The position numbers and the translations under genes were made by a program. This document shows positions 1 through 8,443 of a stretch of DNA of 64,000 nucleotides, in pieces (within the stretch, counting starts at the first letter, position 1; every line of letters begins with the position of its first letter). Origin of the DNA: Phycisphaerae bacterium (GTDB taxonomy: Bacteria; Planctomycetota; Phycisphaerae; UBA1845); assembly GCA_028289375.1 (NCBI GenBank), contig JANQQK010000013.1, forward strand, positions 1 to 64,000. Reading direction: 5' to 3'. The notes below the pieces were generated by a model. It did not search any database and was not told the DNA's origin. It saw only the letters and a list, made by a program, of their open reading frames with translations.

Positions 1-209
1 CCGCTGATCTCGGCTTCGTTGGACAGCCCGTCACCGTCGAGGTCGCCGGGTGTCGGTGTTGGCCGAACACCGGGATTTCCGCCGATGTCGCGATCACCAC
101 CGCCATCGTCGATTGGCATGCTGCCGCATCCGGCGAGCATGGCGAGAGGTGTCGCCAACAGGAGCGTGAGGATGGTGAGACGGACGGACATTGAGCGATG
201 CAGAGTCAT
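1..209 (-). CDS. Secreted lipoprotein with Asp-rich calcium repeat (5' part only)
   Basis: Reading from ATG at 209 the product starts MTLHRSMSVRLTILTLLL, a signal peptide ending in the lipobox LAGC, so it should be lipidated. The mature part is Gly/Asp/Pro-rich and reaches DLDGDGLSNEAEI, a thrombospondin type-3/dockerin-like calcium-binding loop, before leaving the window at base 1. The start is supported by GGAG 8 nt upstream. A second in-frame ATG lies at 191. The gene is divergent from the sigma factor at 448. Only about 69 residues are visible, so no function can be given beyond an exported calcium-binding surface protein. Confidence 0.72.
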   Translation of the reverse strand, partial: MTLHRSMSVRLTILTLLLATPLAMLAGCGSMPIDDGGGDRDIGGNPGVRPTPTPGDLDGDGLSNEAEIS

Positions 210-447
210 ACAGTTTTCTCCAATGGACCTCAGAGATTCCCACTTTTCCGGCGCGGATGGCCGGACCCGCACGCACTACGCAGTCGGGGAGGAAACCCCG
301 TCAAAATTGGTCAGAAAAATCAAAAATGACGCGTGTTTCGACGCGCGACGGGTGATTTGAAGTGTTGGTGCAAGATCGTGGGCAGCGGTGGATTTGAGCG
401 GTGAATGTTGGGAATGGCGTTATGATGGGTATAGGACAGGTTGATAG

Positions 448-1053
448 ATGGCGGAGACGGGCGTCGGGATGTCGGCTGACGAGAAACACGAGAATGAGGT
501 GACGCGGCTACTGTCGGAGGTGGCAGCGGGCCGGGACACGGCCGTCGGATCGCTGCTGTCGCTGGTCTACGACGAGTTGCGCGGGTTGGCTGGGGACATC
601 TTCAGGGTGCAGAGTCCGGGACATACCTTGCAGCCGACGGCGTTGGTGCATGAGGCGTTTGTGAAGCTGGTCGGAGCGCGGGAGGTGGCGGTCGAGAGTC
701 GGGCGCACTTCTTCGCGTTGGCAGCGAAGGCGATGCGTCAGATTTTGACGGATCATGCGCGGCGACGGCGGGCGGAGAAGCGCGGGGGCAATCGCGCACA
801 GGTGACGCTGTCGGACGTCGACGGCGTCGGGCAGGCGGAAAAACTGGATATTTCGGTACTGGACGATGCGCTGCGACGTTTGGCGGCGATGGATGAGCGA
901 CAGTACAAGATCGTCGAATTGCGGTTTCTGGGTGGGCTGACGCATGAGGAGGCGGCTGGTGTTCTGGATGTGTCGGTGTCGACGGTGGAGCGGGAGTGGC
1001 GGATGGCGCGGGCGTGGTTGCGGCGAGAGTTGAAGGAGCCAGGTGAAACTTGA
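448..1053 (+). CDS. ECF-type RNA polymerase sigma factor (Sig-70_X6-like)
   Basis: A 201-residue sigma factor lacking region 1. Region 2 covers about residues 20-95 (LLSLVYDELRGLAG and LQPTALVHEAFVKL, then a basic DHARRRRAEKRGG stretch) and region 4 about 130-195 (LDDALRRLAAMDERQ, then a helix-turn-helix with GGLTHEEAAGVLDVS and VSTVEREWRMARAWLR). These motifs are characteristic of the TIGR02999 Sig-70_X6 family, common in planctomycetes and acidobacteria and usually found beside Ser/Thr kinases. Its stop overlaps the TTG start of the downstream kinase gene by 4 bp (TTGA), so the two are translationally coupled. It probably redirects RNA polymerase to a regulon controlled by that kinase. No anti-sigma gene is adjacent, which fits kinase-based control. 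A paralogue lies at 33804. Confidence 0.93.
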   Translation: MAETGVGMSADEKHENEVTRLLSEVAAGRDTAVGSLLSLVYDELRGLAGDIFRVQSPGHTLQPTALVHEAFVKLVGAREVAVESRAHFFALAAKAMRQILTDHARRRRAEKRGGNRAQVTLSDVDGVGQAEKLDISVLDDALRRLAAMDERQYKIVELRFLGGLTHEEAAGVLDVSVSTVEREWRMARAWLRRELKEPGET

Positions 1054-4000
1054 CTGATGCGCAACGTGAAAAGCTGAAGAAGATCTTCGCGACGGCGGTT
1101 GAATTGTCGGAGGACGAGCGTCATGCATATCTGCATGAGGCGTGCGGGGATGATGCAGCGCTTCGGGATGAAGTCGTGTCCCTGCTGCGTCATGACGAGA
1201 CGAGCGCGACGGGGTTTCTTGGGGATGGTCAGATCGGGCAGATGCGGGAAGCGGTCGGAGACGTGCTGACGCCGCGGTCGGGGGATACGGTTCCGCAAAG
1301 CGATGTGGACCAAGCGGTGTTGCCGGAGTCGGTCGGGGACTACAAAGTGGTGCGGCTGATCGGTCGCGGCGGGATGGGGCATGTCTACGAGGCGCGGCAG
1401 CAACAGCCTGAGCGACGCGTGGCGGTGAAGGTGATTCAGCCTGGGGCGATGTCGGAGCGGGCATTTCGAAGATTTGAACATGAAGTGCAGGTTCTGGGTC
1501 GGCTGCAGCATCCGGGGATCGCGCACATCTACGATGCCGGAACGGCAACGGTCAGATTCGGGGATGGGCGGACGTCAGAGCAGCCGTTTTTTGCGATGGA
1601 GTATGTGGATGGTGAGTCGCTGACGGCGTATGCGCGGTCGAGGAGTTCTGATCCGGCGGCGCGATTGCGGTTGGTGGTGCGGGTTTGCGAGGCGATACAG
1701 CACGCGCATCAAAAGGGGGTGATTCATCGCGACTTGAAACCGGCCAACATCATGGTCGATGCGTCGGGTCAGCCGAAGATCCTGGACTTCGGAATTGCAA
1801 GATCGACGGAGTCGGACATCTACACGGTGACCATGCAGACGGATATGGGGCAGGTGGTCGGCACGCTCGGGTACATGAGTCCAGAGCAGGTGGCGGGGGA
1901 TTCTTCACAGATTGATACGCGAAGCGACGTGTATGCGATCGGGGTGATTCTGTATGAGCTGTTGACGAACCAGTTGCCGCATACGGTGCGGAGTCGGTCG
2001 CTGGCAGATGCGATGCGCTCGATTCAGGAGGATGAGCCGACGCGGCTGGGGCGTGTCGATGCGCGATTGCGGGGTGATCTTGAGACGATCGTGTCGAAGG
2101 CGCTGGAGAAGGATCCGCAGCGTCGGTATGCGGCGGCGTCGGAGTTGGCGGCGGATGTCCAGCGGTATCTGGCGGATGAGCCGATCGTGGCGAGGCCACC
2201 GAGTTCGTTCTATCAGTTGCGAAAATTTGCCCGGCGGCATCGCGCGATCGTGAGCGTATTGGTGTTGCTGTTTGTCGTATTGGTTGGCGGCGTGGCGGTG
2301 AGTTTGGATCAGGCGATTCGAGCACGGGATGCGGAAAGGGTTGCGCGGGAGCGGTTGGCGGAGGTTGAGGCGGCGCAGGCGTTGGCGGAGGAGCGTCTCG
2401 ACCGGGCCGAGGCGGCAGAGCAGTTGGCGCGGGAAAGGACGGTGCGGACCGAGTCGGCATTGCAGGAAGCGGACGCGGTGATTGCATTCCTGCAGGAGAT
2501 GCTGACGAACGCGGATCCGGCCAAGACGATGGGCGAGGCGTTGACGGTTCGGGCGCTTCTTGATTCGGCGTCGGAAACGATCGAACGGTACTCGATGGGT
2601 ATGCCGCTCGCCGAGGCGCGGATCCGTCGGACGATCGGCAAGACGTATCAGATGATTGGCCAGTATGAAGCGGCGGTCGATCCGTTGGCGTCGGCGCTGA
2701 CGATTCAGCGTGCGGAGCTGGGGGAGAATGATCGCGCAACGTTGACGACGACGCGCGATCTGGCGCGGCTGCGGTATCTGATGGGGGATCTGGATGGAGC
2801 TCAGGTATTGCTTGATGCGTTGATTCCGACGTTGCGTGCACAGGGTGATGCACATGAGTTGTTGGCATTGTCGTTGGAGACGATGGGGAGCGTACACAGG
2901 CGTCGAAGTGAGATTCCGCAGGCGGTGGCCATCCTGGAAGAGTCGTTGACTCTGTTTGAGGAACATGTGAAGCGCGACGGACCAGTCGCGCGTGTGAAGG
3001 GTGAGTTGGGGGCGGCGCTGATGCGGATGGCCCGATACGAACGGGCGGAGACGCTGTTGCGCGAGGCGATTGAGCAGGCAACGCGGGAGCATGGGCCGGA
3101 GAGCGCTTACGTGGCTGGTCAGTTGTCGAATCTGGCGATCGTACTGAATCGGTCTGGTCGGCCAGTCGAAGCGGAACCTGTGTATGAGCAGGCGCTTCGA
3201 ATACAGCAGAAGCTTCATGGTCCTGAGCATCCCGCGGCGGTGTCGACATTGATGAACATTTGCATGCTGCGGGTGGATACGCGCCGGTACGAGGAGGCGT
3301 TGGAACTTCTGGATGAAGCGATCGCGGGGGCAGAGGCTGCACATGGCGAGACGAGTTTTCAGGTGGCAATTGCGTTGGGGACGAAGTCGAGCGCGATGGT
3401 CGGCTTGAATCGGCTTGAGGAAGGGTATGCGTTGTCGGAGCGGGCGTTGGCGATCTTTCGGACGGTGTTCGGCGAGCAACATGAATACATCGGGACGCAG
3501 TTGATCAATCTGTCCAATCTTGAGATCAAGATGGAGCGGTATGCGGAGGCAGAGAAGAATCTCCTTGCGGCAAAGGAAGTGTATGCGGAAACAGTCGGCG
3601 TGAAGCATCCGTGGAACGGCATCGTGCTGGAGAAACTGGCTCGGGTGCGGTCGTTTCAGGGCGACTTCGACATGGCGCGACAGCATTTGACCGAAGCCCT
3701 CGCGTTGTATGAATCCACGCGTGGTCCGAACAGTCTCGACGTGGCATCCTGTCTGGCGACATGGGCGGATGTTGAGCGGGAGGCTTCGGAGTTCGATGCG
3801 GCGGTGTCCAAGTGGGAGCGTGCGATTGAGATTCGCATTGCTTCGCCCAACGCCGTGCCTCGAACCGTGGCGGATTCGGTGCGAAAGTACGCGGCGGCGC
3901 TCTTGGCGGTGAAGTCGGAGGCCGAGGTCATGAAGATCATTTCGGATGTGCTTGCGCAGATTCGCGCGCGGCACTCACCGGATGCGTGCCGCCGGTTGCT

Positions 4001-4085
4001 GGACCGGGTCGTGCAAGACGGGGATAGCCTGCCGTTCTTTGCGAACCAGGCGGGTGCACTTCGTGAGGCGTGCGATGCAGCCTAG
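1050..4085 (+). CDS. Membrane-anchored Ser/Thr protein kinase with TPR repeats
   Basis: 1011 residues. Residues 1-58 form a helical leader (EKLKKIFATAVELS) shared with the paralogue at 34500. The kinase domain covers about 97-375: Gly loop GRGGMG 105-110, catalytic Lys127, HRDLKPAN from 226, DFG 246-248 and the SPEQ activation-loop end at 277-280. All catalytic residues are present. A transmembrane helix follows at about 400-419, then an Ala/Glu/Arg-rich coiled coil to about 480 and TPR repeats to about 960. The kinase should face the cytoplasm with the TPR part across the membrane. The start is TTG at 1050, inside the stop of the sigma gene, with AGGAG upstream. It is inferred to control the adjacent sigma factor. 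No PASTA domain is present. Confidence 0.94.
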   Translation: MTDAQREKLKKIFATAVELSEDERHAYLHEACGDDAALRDEVVSLLRHDETSATGFLGDGQIGQMREAVGDVLTPRSGDTVPQSDVDQAVLPESVGDYKVVRLIGRGGMGHVYEARQQQPERRVAVKVIQPGAMSERAFRRFEHEVQVLGRLQHPGIAHIYDAGTATVRFGDGRTSEQPFFAMEYVDGESLTAYARSRSSDPAARLRLVVRVCEAIQHAHQKGVIHRDLKPANIMVDASGQPKILDFGIARSTESDIYTVTMQTDMGQVVGTLGYMSPEQVAGDSSQIDTRSDVYAIGVILYELLTNQLPHTVRSRSLADAMRSIQEDEPTRLGRVDARLRGDLETIVSKALEKDPQRRYAAASELAADVQRYLADEPIVARPPSSFYQLRKFARRHRAIVSVLVLLFVVLVGGVAVSLDQAIRARDAERVARERLAEVEAAQALAEERLDRAEAAEQLARERTVRTESALQEADAVIAFLQEMLTNADPAKTMGEALTVRALLDSASETIERYSMGMPLAEARIRRTIGKTYQMIGQYEAAVDPLASALTIQRAELGENDRATLTTTRDLARLRYLMGDLDGAQVLLDALIPTLRAQGDAHELLALSLETMGSVHRRRSEIPQAVAILEESLTLFEEHVKRDGPVARVKGELGAALMRMARYERAETLLREAIEQATREHGPESAYVAGQLSNLAIVLNRSGRPVEAEPVYEQALRIQQKLHGPEHPAAVSTLMNICMLRVDTRRYEEALELLDEAIAGAEAAHGETSFQVAIALGTKSSAMVGLNRLEEGYALSERALAIFRTVFGEQHEYIGTQLINLSNLEIKMERYAEAEKNLLAAKEVYAETVGVKHPWNGIVLEKLARVRSFQGDFDMARQHLTEALALYESTRGPNSLDVASCLATWADVEREASEFDAAVSKWERAIEIRIASPNAVPRTVADSVRKYAAALLAVKSEAEVMKIISDVLAQIRARHSPDACRRLLDRVVQDGDSLPFFANQAGALREACDAA

Positions 4086-4392
4086 CTTGATTCCTGCGGA
4101 TGGGGTCGCCTATCGGGATGTTGACCGCGGGAATCAGGGCTGCTGTTGATGATGTCGCATACCGCATTGCTCGGGCCACAGCGTGTGATGGGCAAGAATG
4201 AATCGAAATGGGCGAGATGGGCCAATCGTCACCGCTTTTTTCCTTCAGAATTCTGCTTACTTTCCCGTTGAATAAGGTAGTGTTTACCACGATGCGGCTC
4301 GGACACGCACTTACCATGGTCCCGGTGGTCTTCGCGCGAGTCGTTCGCTTTCGAGCGCAAACGTGGGGGATGGTTCAGCCCAAGCTTTTGGC
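4086..4392. other. Non-coding stretch before the first Fur-type promoter
   Basis: About 300 bp between the kinase stop and the promoter at 4393. I see no credible gene, no strong hairpin with a T tract and no repeat. It contains short A/T-rich islands around 4240-4290 (a TTTTTT run and TTGAATAAGG) that could be promoter remnants, but nothing I would call. Confidence 0.5.
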
Positions 4393-4421
4393 TTGACGGT
4401 ATTTGGAGCTCTCTCTAAACT
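4393..4421 (+). promoter_or_regulatory. Sigma-70-type promoter upstream of membrane protein gene
   Basis: TTGACG at 4393-4398 (5/6 to the -35 consensus), a 17-bp spacer and TAAACT at 4416-4421 (4/6 to -10). The predicted start is near 4428, at the edge of the palindrome at 4430-4450. The same -35 hexamer, spacer length and distance to the operator recur at 9654-9708, which strengthens the call. Confidence 0.7.
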
Positions 4422-4429
4422 CCCCGGGC

Positions 4430-4450
4430 ACTTGAGAATGATTCTCAAGT
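4430..4450. promoter_or_regulatory. Fur-type iron box (perfect 10-1-10 palindrome)
   Basis: A perfect inverted repeat of 10 bp arms around one central G. Its 15-bp core, TGAGAATGATTCTCA (4433-4447), is the 7-1-7 form of a Fur operator. It sits at the predicted transcription start, where a repressor would block RNA polymerase. Known family behaviour: Fur bound to Fe2+ represses such promoters. Binding by another Fur-family regulator (Zur, PerR) cannot be excluded. Confidence 0.75.
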
Positions 4451-4517
4451 ACGGTTCTGCGGATCTGTGTCGGTTGTCACGCACATGCCTCGGAATCTTA
4501 GCTCTGCCAAGGACGCA

Positions 4518-5054
4518 ATGCCTGCAGTAACAACGACATCCTGGCTACCGCGACTTCGCAAGGGCGTTCGAAGCCTGAATGTGCTCTGGCTTCTCGCTCG
4601 AGTGGCGTGGTTGATTGCGCTCGCAAGCCACAGCGTGTGGTTCGTGAAGGGCATCGTGAGCGGCGGCGGCATTTCGCTTCCACTTGGGCTTTCACTCTGC
4701 TTCTTTGCCCTCAAGGTGTGGGATGTTCCCTTCCTGCGGGTCACATGGTCGCGACGATCCGTGATCGCTGCCATCGTCGTGGTCCTGTTCCTGCACGCGA
4801 ACGTGATCACGGATGCTGCGGCTGACGCGGACTGGACATTCCTCTGGTCATCTTTTGAGCTTCCGTTTGGCCTTACGCTGAAGTTCGTCCTAGTGGCGGT
4901 TGTTGCTGCTGCCGGATTCGTCTCCCTTGGCCGACTCGGTCGCTTTGCCAAGATACGCGGTCCTGACCCGTCGGTTGCGTTGACACAACTCACGCATCCA
5001 ATGCTGCAGGTCGCGCTCGTTCGCAACAGTCCGTTGCGTGCCCCCCCTGTCTAA
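4518..5054 (+). CDS. Fur-box-controlled integral membrane protein, unknown function
   Basis: A 178-residue protein read from ATG 4518, chosen because AAGGA lies 6 nt upstream; in-frame GTG 4467 and ATG 4485 lack a ribosome site. Four hydrophobic helices are visible at about 22-43, 50-69, 82-98 and 118-138. The N-terminus is basic, and a hydrophilic C-tail of about 35 residues follows. There is no signal-peptide cleavage site and no family I recognise. It lies directly behind a Fur-type operator, so an iron-limitation role (metal transport partner or membrane redox protein) is inferred from regulation only. A run of seven C near the 3' end could make the last codons prone to sequencing error or slippage. 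Confidence 0.72.
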   Translation: MPAVTTTSWLPRLRKGVRSLNVLWLLARVAWLIALASHSVWFVKGIVSGGGISLPLGLSLCFFALKVWDVPFLRVTWSRRSVIAAIVVVLFLHANVITDAAADADWTFLWSSFELPFGLTLKFVLVAVVAAAGFVSLGRLGRFAKIRGPDPSVALTQLTHPMLQVALVRNSPLRAPPV

Positions 5055-5398
5055 CCCATTCCCCGCTGCCTGCGGACTCGTTCCTGACGGTGTGCCGTCA
5101 CGTCCGCGGATCAACTGAAGTTTTCAAAACAACCAGCGTCTGTCACGCGTCGCGCCCTGACATAAACAGGAGTCGCATTCGATGGACAGGTCCATGATCA
5201 ATCAGCGAATGTCGCGGTCCCCCTTGTGGACGCGTGACGTTCCCTTGCAGCACGAGGTCACGTTGGCCACGCTGCGAGAAGCCAACGCATTCGAGCGAGA
5301 TGGCTGGCGCCGCGAATTCGCGTCGCGTGCACGGAGCGTTTCATGGCCGGAAAGACAATTGTCCACAGAGTCGCTCATCTATTGGAGGAAGGAAAAAG
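5055..5398. other. Intergenic region with weak hairpin and doubtful small ORF
   Basis: 344 bp without a confident gene. It holds the composite hairpin at 5072-5107 and an ORF at 5182-5409 (75 codons) with AGGAG 9 nt before its ATG. That ORF has no recognisable sequence, no signal peptide and overlaps the strong ribosome site and start of the next gene. I do not call it, but a leader peptide is possible. Confidence 0.5.
5072..5107 (+). terminator. Composite stem-loop after membrane protein gene
   Basis: Inner stem TGACGG (5085-5090) and CCGTCA (5095-5100) with a 4-nt loop, enclosed by GCGGAC (5072-5077) and GTCCGC (5102-5107). There is no T tract directly after it, so termination is uncertain; it could instead be a 3' stabilising structure. 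Confidence 0.35.
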
Positions 5399-6241
5399 AT
5401 GTTTCATAAGGCATCCGCAACTCTTGCGGTTTTGATGGTCGCATGCGTTGCGTCGGCAACCACAGTCCCCTTCGTTGAGGACTTTGACGCAGACGCGTCC
5501 AACTGGTTCGACGGAGGCGGCGCTGCCGTGGTCGACTGGTCGGCGTCTGGCGGTCCCGACGGAGGCGCGCACGTGTTCACGACACTGAGTCTCGCCACAG
5601 CCATGACCGACGACACGCCGACGCTGTTTCGTGCACAGGATCGCTTCGGATCGAGTGGTGGAGCGTTCGAGGGCAATTGGATCGCCGACGGGGTACTGCA
5701 GTTCAGTGTCTTCGTTCGCCACGATGCGCCGTTTCCGCTGACGTTCTTCACGCGTTACTCGGGTCCGGGAAATTTCCCCGGGGCGATCGCGGTCAACTTT
5801 GTGCCCGTCTTCCCGAACACATGGACGGAAATCGCCTTTGCCATCGATGCGTCGAGTCCGCAATTCATCAGCTTCGAGGGCACGAGTTTCCCGGCGGTGT
5901 TCAACAATGTCGGCCACGTTCAGGTCGGTGTATCGGTGGGTGCTGGCCAGGGTGGATTCCCGTTCCCGATCAATGTCGATCTCGACAAGGCCGCGATCAC
6001 GAACTGCATTCCGGACTGTGCTGGACTTGAGTGCGGCGATGATGGTTGCGGCGGCTCCTGTGGCGTCTGTGTCTCGGGGGAGCAGTGCAACGCGAGTGGG
6101 ATTTGTGAGGAGATCGATCTGCCTGAACCGGAAGCCGTGCCGGCGATGAGCGAGGGTGGAATGACGGCGTTGATGGCCTTGTTGGCGATCGCGCTGATGT
6201 ACAGATTCAAAACAAGGTGGGCTGAGGCGTCCAAACTTTAG
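5399..6241 (+). CDS. Secreted protein with Cys-rich module and CTERM-like tail
   Basis: 280 residues from ATG 5399, preceded by a very strong ribosome site (GGAGGAAGG). A signal peptide (MFHKASATLAVLMVACVASA) leads into a beta-rich body of about 180 residues (FVEDFDADASNWFDGG and following), reminiscent of jelly-roll surface modules but not assigned. A Cys-rich module follows (CAGLECGDDGCGGSCGVC), a pattern recurring in planctomycete and myxobacterial secreted proteins. The C-terminus is VPAMSEGGMTALMALLAI with a basic end (RFKTRW), which looks like an IPTL/PEP-CTERM-type sorting signal: motif, hydrophobic helix, positive tail. It is therefore predicted to be exported, processed and retained at the outer surface. 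The tail resembles those at 9487 and 58264. Confidence 0.85.
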   Translation: MFHKASATLAVLMVACVASATTVPFVEDFDADASNWFDGGGAAVVDWSASGGPDGGAHVFTTLSLATAMTDDTPTLFRAQDRFGSSGGAFEGNWIADGVLQFSVFVRHDAPFPLTFFTRYSGPGNFPGAIAVNFVPVFPNTWTEIAFAIDASSPQFISFEGTSFPAVFNNVGHVQVGVSVGAGQGGFPFPINVDLDKAAITNCIPDCAGLECGDDGCGGSCGVCVSGEQCNASGICEEIDLPEPEAVPAMSEGGMTALMALLAIALMYRFKTRWAEASKL

Positions 6242-6335
6242 GCGCTTCAAGGCTGCGACCGGGCGGAGACGGGTACGAAACGGACTACTCACCCGATCCG
6301 TGTGCATTGAAGGCCCCATTTGGGAGGAAGAACCC

Positions 6336-7463
6336 ATGGCGTTCCGATCAGCCGGCATTCTCGCCGTTCTGATTTCAATGACCTGCTCAGTGGTTGCGGG
6401 CGCGGCGGACACCGCGTTCGTGTTTGACACTCCGAGCGACGATCGCTGGCACTATCCGTTTAACTTTACGCCGGGATTCAGACCAGTAGCGTCGGCGTTC
6501 GGTGCGGCTGACATACCGGGTTTCAATGACCGAGATGGCACGATCCTGATCGCATGGGACACTTCTGAAGATATTGAACCCGGCTTGGGTGCCGAAGCGT
6601 ACGAGATTCAATCCATCAGAATCACGATGACGAACCAGGTGAACGAATTCGTCAGCCCGCAGTGGCCAATTGACTTGACCGTCGATGAGTGGTTCACCTT
6701 CGTCGAAGGCGGTGTCGATGACGATCCCGGTCGGCCGATCGAGTTGTTCGGCGTGGCATTCGGCCCGGCCACCAGCGAAGCACTTTGGAATGAAACGACG
6801 TTCTACAACGGTTCGTCGTCCACAGCCGATCTGCCGCGTGATCCGTTTCCATTTGTGTACCAGGAAGAGACCTTTGAAGCGTTGCACGTGGAGGACTGCG
6901 TAAAGGGCCTGCACAACGAAGGACTTTCCACACCGCTTTGCGACGATCCCGACGGGATCTGCCCGTTTACGCCGACCCCATGGGCCATCGGCGTACCAAC
7001 TGGCTACACACCCGGATCACAGGTCGCGCCCTTTGATGTCACGTTTGACATCAATCTTGAGCTCTCCGACGGGCATGTGAAACAGTACTTCCAGGAGCAG
7101 CTGAACAACGGCCGCATCCTCGTGTTTGTCACGTCGCTGCGTGAGACGGCGGTTCAGGGACCTGCGTCAGGGTTTCCCAGTTTTTACATGAAGGAAGGCG
7201 TTCCGCTGGACCCGAATGCACGGGCAGGCCGCCTTGAGCTTGTGCTGGGCAACGCCGTGACCGGCGATTTGAATTCTGATGAAGCCGTTGATCTCACCGA
7301 CTGGTCAGGATTTGCGGACTGCCTTAGCGGGGAGGGAGTTGCTCCGTTTCCGGTCGAACCGCTGACGGTGGAGCAGTGTTTGTGCACGTACGACTTCGAT
7401 CGTGATGGAGATGTGGACCTGCTGGACGCGGGAGACTTCGCGATTGCGTTCTCCGGGCCGTAG
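6336..7463 (+). CDS. Secreted protein with dockerin-like C-terminus (paralogue of 8444)
   Basis: 375 residues from ATG 6336, preceded by GGGAGGAAG. A signal peptide ends near VVAGAADT. The mature body (FDTPSDDRWHYPFNFTPGF, then DPGRPIELFGVAFGP and FQEQLNNGRILVFVTSLRET) aligns along its length with the product of 8444-9487. Unlike that paralogue it ends in two EF-hand-like loops (DLNSDEAVDLTDW and DFDRDGDVDLLDAGDF), i.e. a dockerin-type calcium module. The function of the shared body is unknown; it looks like a planctomycete exported all-beta domain. An upstream start at 6300 is less likely because it lacks a ribosome site. Confidence 0.87.
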   Translation: MAFRSAGILAVLISMTCSVVAGAADTAFVFDTPSDDRWHYPFNFTPGFRPVASAFGAADIPGFNDRDGTILIAWDTSEDIEPGLGAEAYEIQSIRITMTNQVNEFVSPQWPIDLTVDEWFTFVEGGVDDDPGRPIELFGVAFGPATSEALWNETTFYNGSSSTADLPRDPFPFVYQEETFEALHVEDCVKGLHNEGLSTPLCDDPDGICPFTPTPWAIGVPTGYTPGSQVAPFDVTFDINLELSDGHVKQYFQEQLNNGRILVFVTSLRETAVQGPASGFPSFYMKEGVPLDPNARAGRLELVLGNAVTGDLNSDEAVDLTDWSGFADCLSGEGVAPFPVEPLTVEQCLCTYDFDRDGDVDLLDAGDFAIAFSGP

Positions 7464-7521
7464 GGATCGGACTGGAAAGATCACGCTGCGATCGCCCCAC
7501 TTCGGATAGGAGAGTTCGACG

Positions 7522-8340
7522 ATGAGAGTCGCCAGACAGTTCATTCAACGCAAGGGATTCACGCTGATTGAACTACTCGTTGTTGTTTCGATCATCGCGC
7601 TGTTGATCAGCATTTTGCTTCCGTCGCTGAAGAGCGCGCGAGAGTCATCCAAGGTGGTGGTCTGTCGCAACAACCTGCGCAGCATCTGGACCGGGATCAT
7701 CCAATACTCGTTCGTGAACATGGACAATGTCCCGTTCATGGAGGACATCAATCAGACGGATCCCAACGCCGACCCGTTTGATCAGGATCCGGCCCACAAT
7801 TCGACCGTTGGCCGGGTTCTTCAGAAATACGTCAACGAGAAAAGCTGGATATGCCCGAGTGCGATTCGTGGTTACCCGGCGAACGCCCCACGGGGCCAGT
7901 GGAAGATGACCTACTGGTTCCGCACGGCTGGTGCGATTGGGGAGGGTACTCCGTATTCACCATCGAACGCGACAGAGGGCGCGTTGGGACCGCTGGTCAG
8001 CAACTACGTCAGTTTTGACGGTCGGCCCTTGCGGGTGCTAAGCGGTCGTCGCCATACGCCGAGTAATCCACTGGCTCCGAATCGCGATCACATTGGCCCG
8101 TGGACATTTTCGTTTCCCTTGATCGCCGACCTGATCAATGGGGACGAGTCTGCTGGACGACCCGTATATCCGCACAGTGGCGTTGTTGAGCAACGTCTCG
8201 ATCTGCAGAACGCCCGCGGGTTGTTCGAGCGGAACACGGGCAAGGGTCGCAAGAAAGCCCGAATGGAATTGCATACGGAAGGAGACAAGGTGCGTATCAT
8301 GCTGACGCGCGTGCCCTTCCCGCATCAGCCTGGGTTCTGA
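7522..8340 (+). CDS. Type II secretion/pilin-like protein with prepilin N-terminus
   Basis: 272 residues. After a short basic leader comes the prepilin motif KGFTLIELLVVVSIIALLIS, with cleavage expected between G and F and Glu at mature position 5, then a long hydrophobic helix (LLISILLPSLKSARE). This matches the pseudopilin-like proteins that are strongly expanded in planctomycetes. Processing would need a PilD-type peptidase, which is not in the window. The body contains one early Cys (VVVCRNNLR), typical of this group, but no clear H-X9-DG motif at the end. It lies between two paralogous secreted proteins in the same orientation and may form a surface assembly with them. That link is inference. 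Confidence 0.88.
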   Translation: MRVARQFIQRKGFTLIELLVVVSIIALLISILLPSLKSARESSKVVVCRNNLRSIWTGIIQYSFVNMDNVPFMEDINQTDPNADPFDQDPAHNSTVGRVLQKYVNEKSWICPSAIRGYPANAPRGQWKMTYWFRTAGAIGEGTPYSPSNATEGALGPLVSNYVSFDGRPLRVLSGRRHTPSNPLAPNRDHIGPWTFSFPLIADLINGDESAGRPVYPHSGVVEQRLDLQNARGLFERNTGKGRKKARMELHTEGDKVRIMLTRVPFPHQPGF

Positions 8341-8443
8341 ATCCGGCTGTCGATTTGGCGTGAAAGGACAATGCGCGTTGATCTGCGAATCGAACACATC
8401 GTGAAACAGAATTGAGCGCAACACAAGTGGAGGTATAGAAGCG

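Noticed and set aside
1996-2014. CTGGCAGA-TGCG-ATGC inside kinase 1, and a similar TTGGCACC-GGCG-ATGC near 16550 inside the photolyase fusion
   Set aside because: Both lie in the middle of coding sequence, have ATGC instead of TTGC in the -12 box and lead to no gene start.
5182-5409. 75-codon ORF with AGGAG upstream
   Set aside because: Composition is unlike its neighbours, there is no signal or motif, and it runs through the ribosome site and start of the well-supported secreted protein gene at 5399. A leader peptide cannot be excluded.
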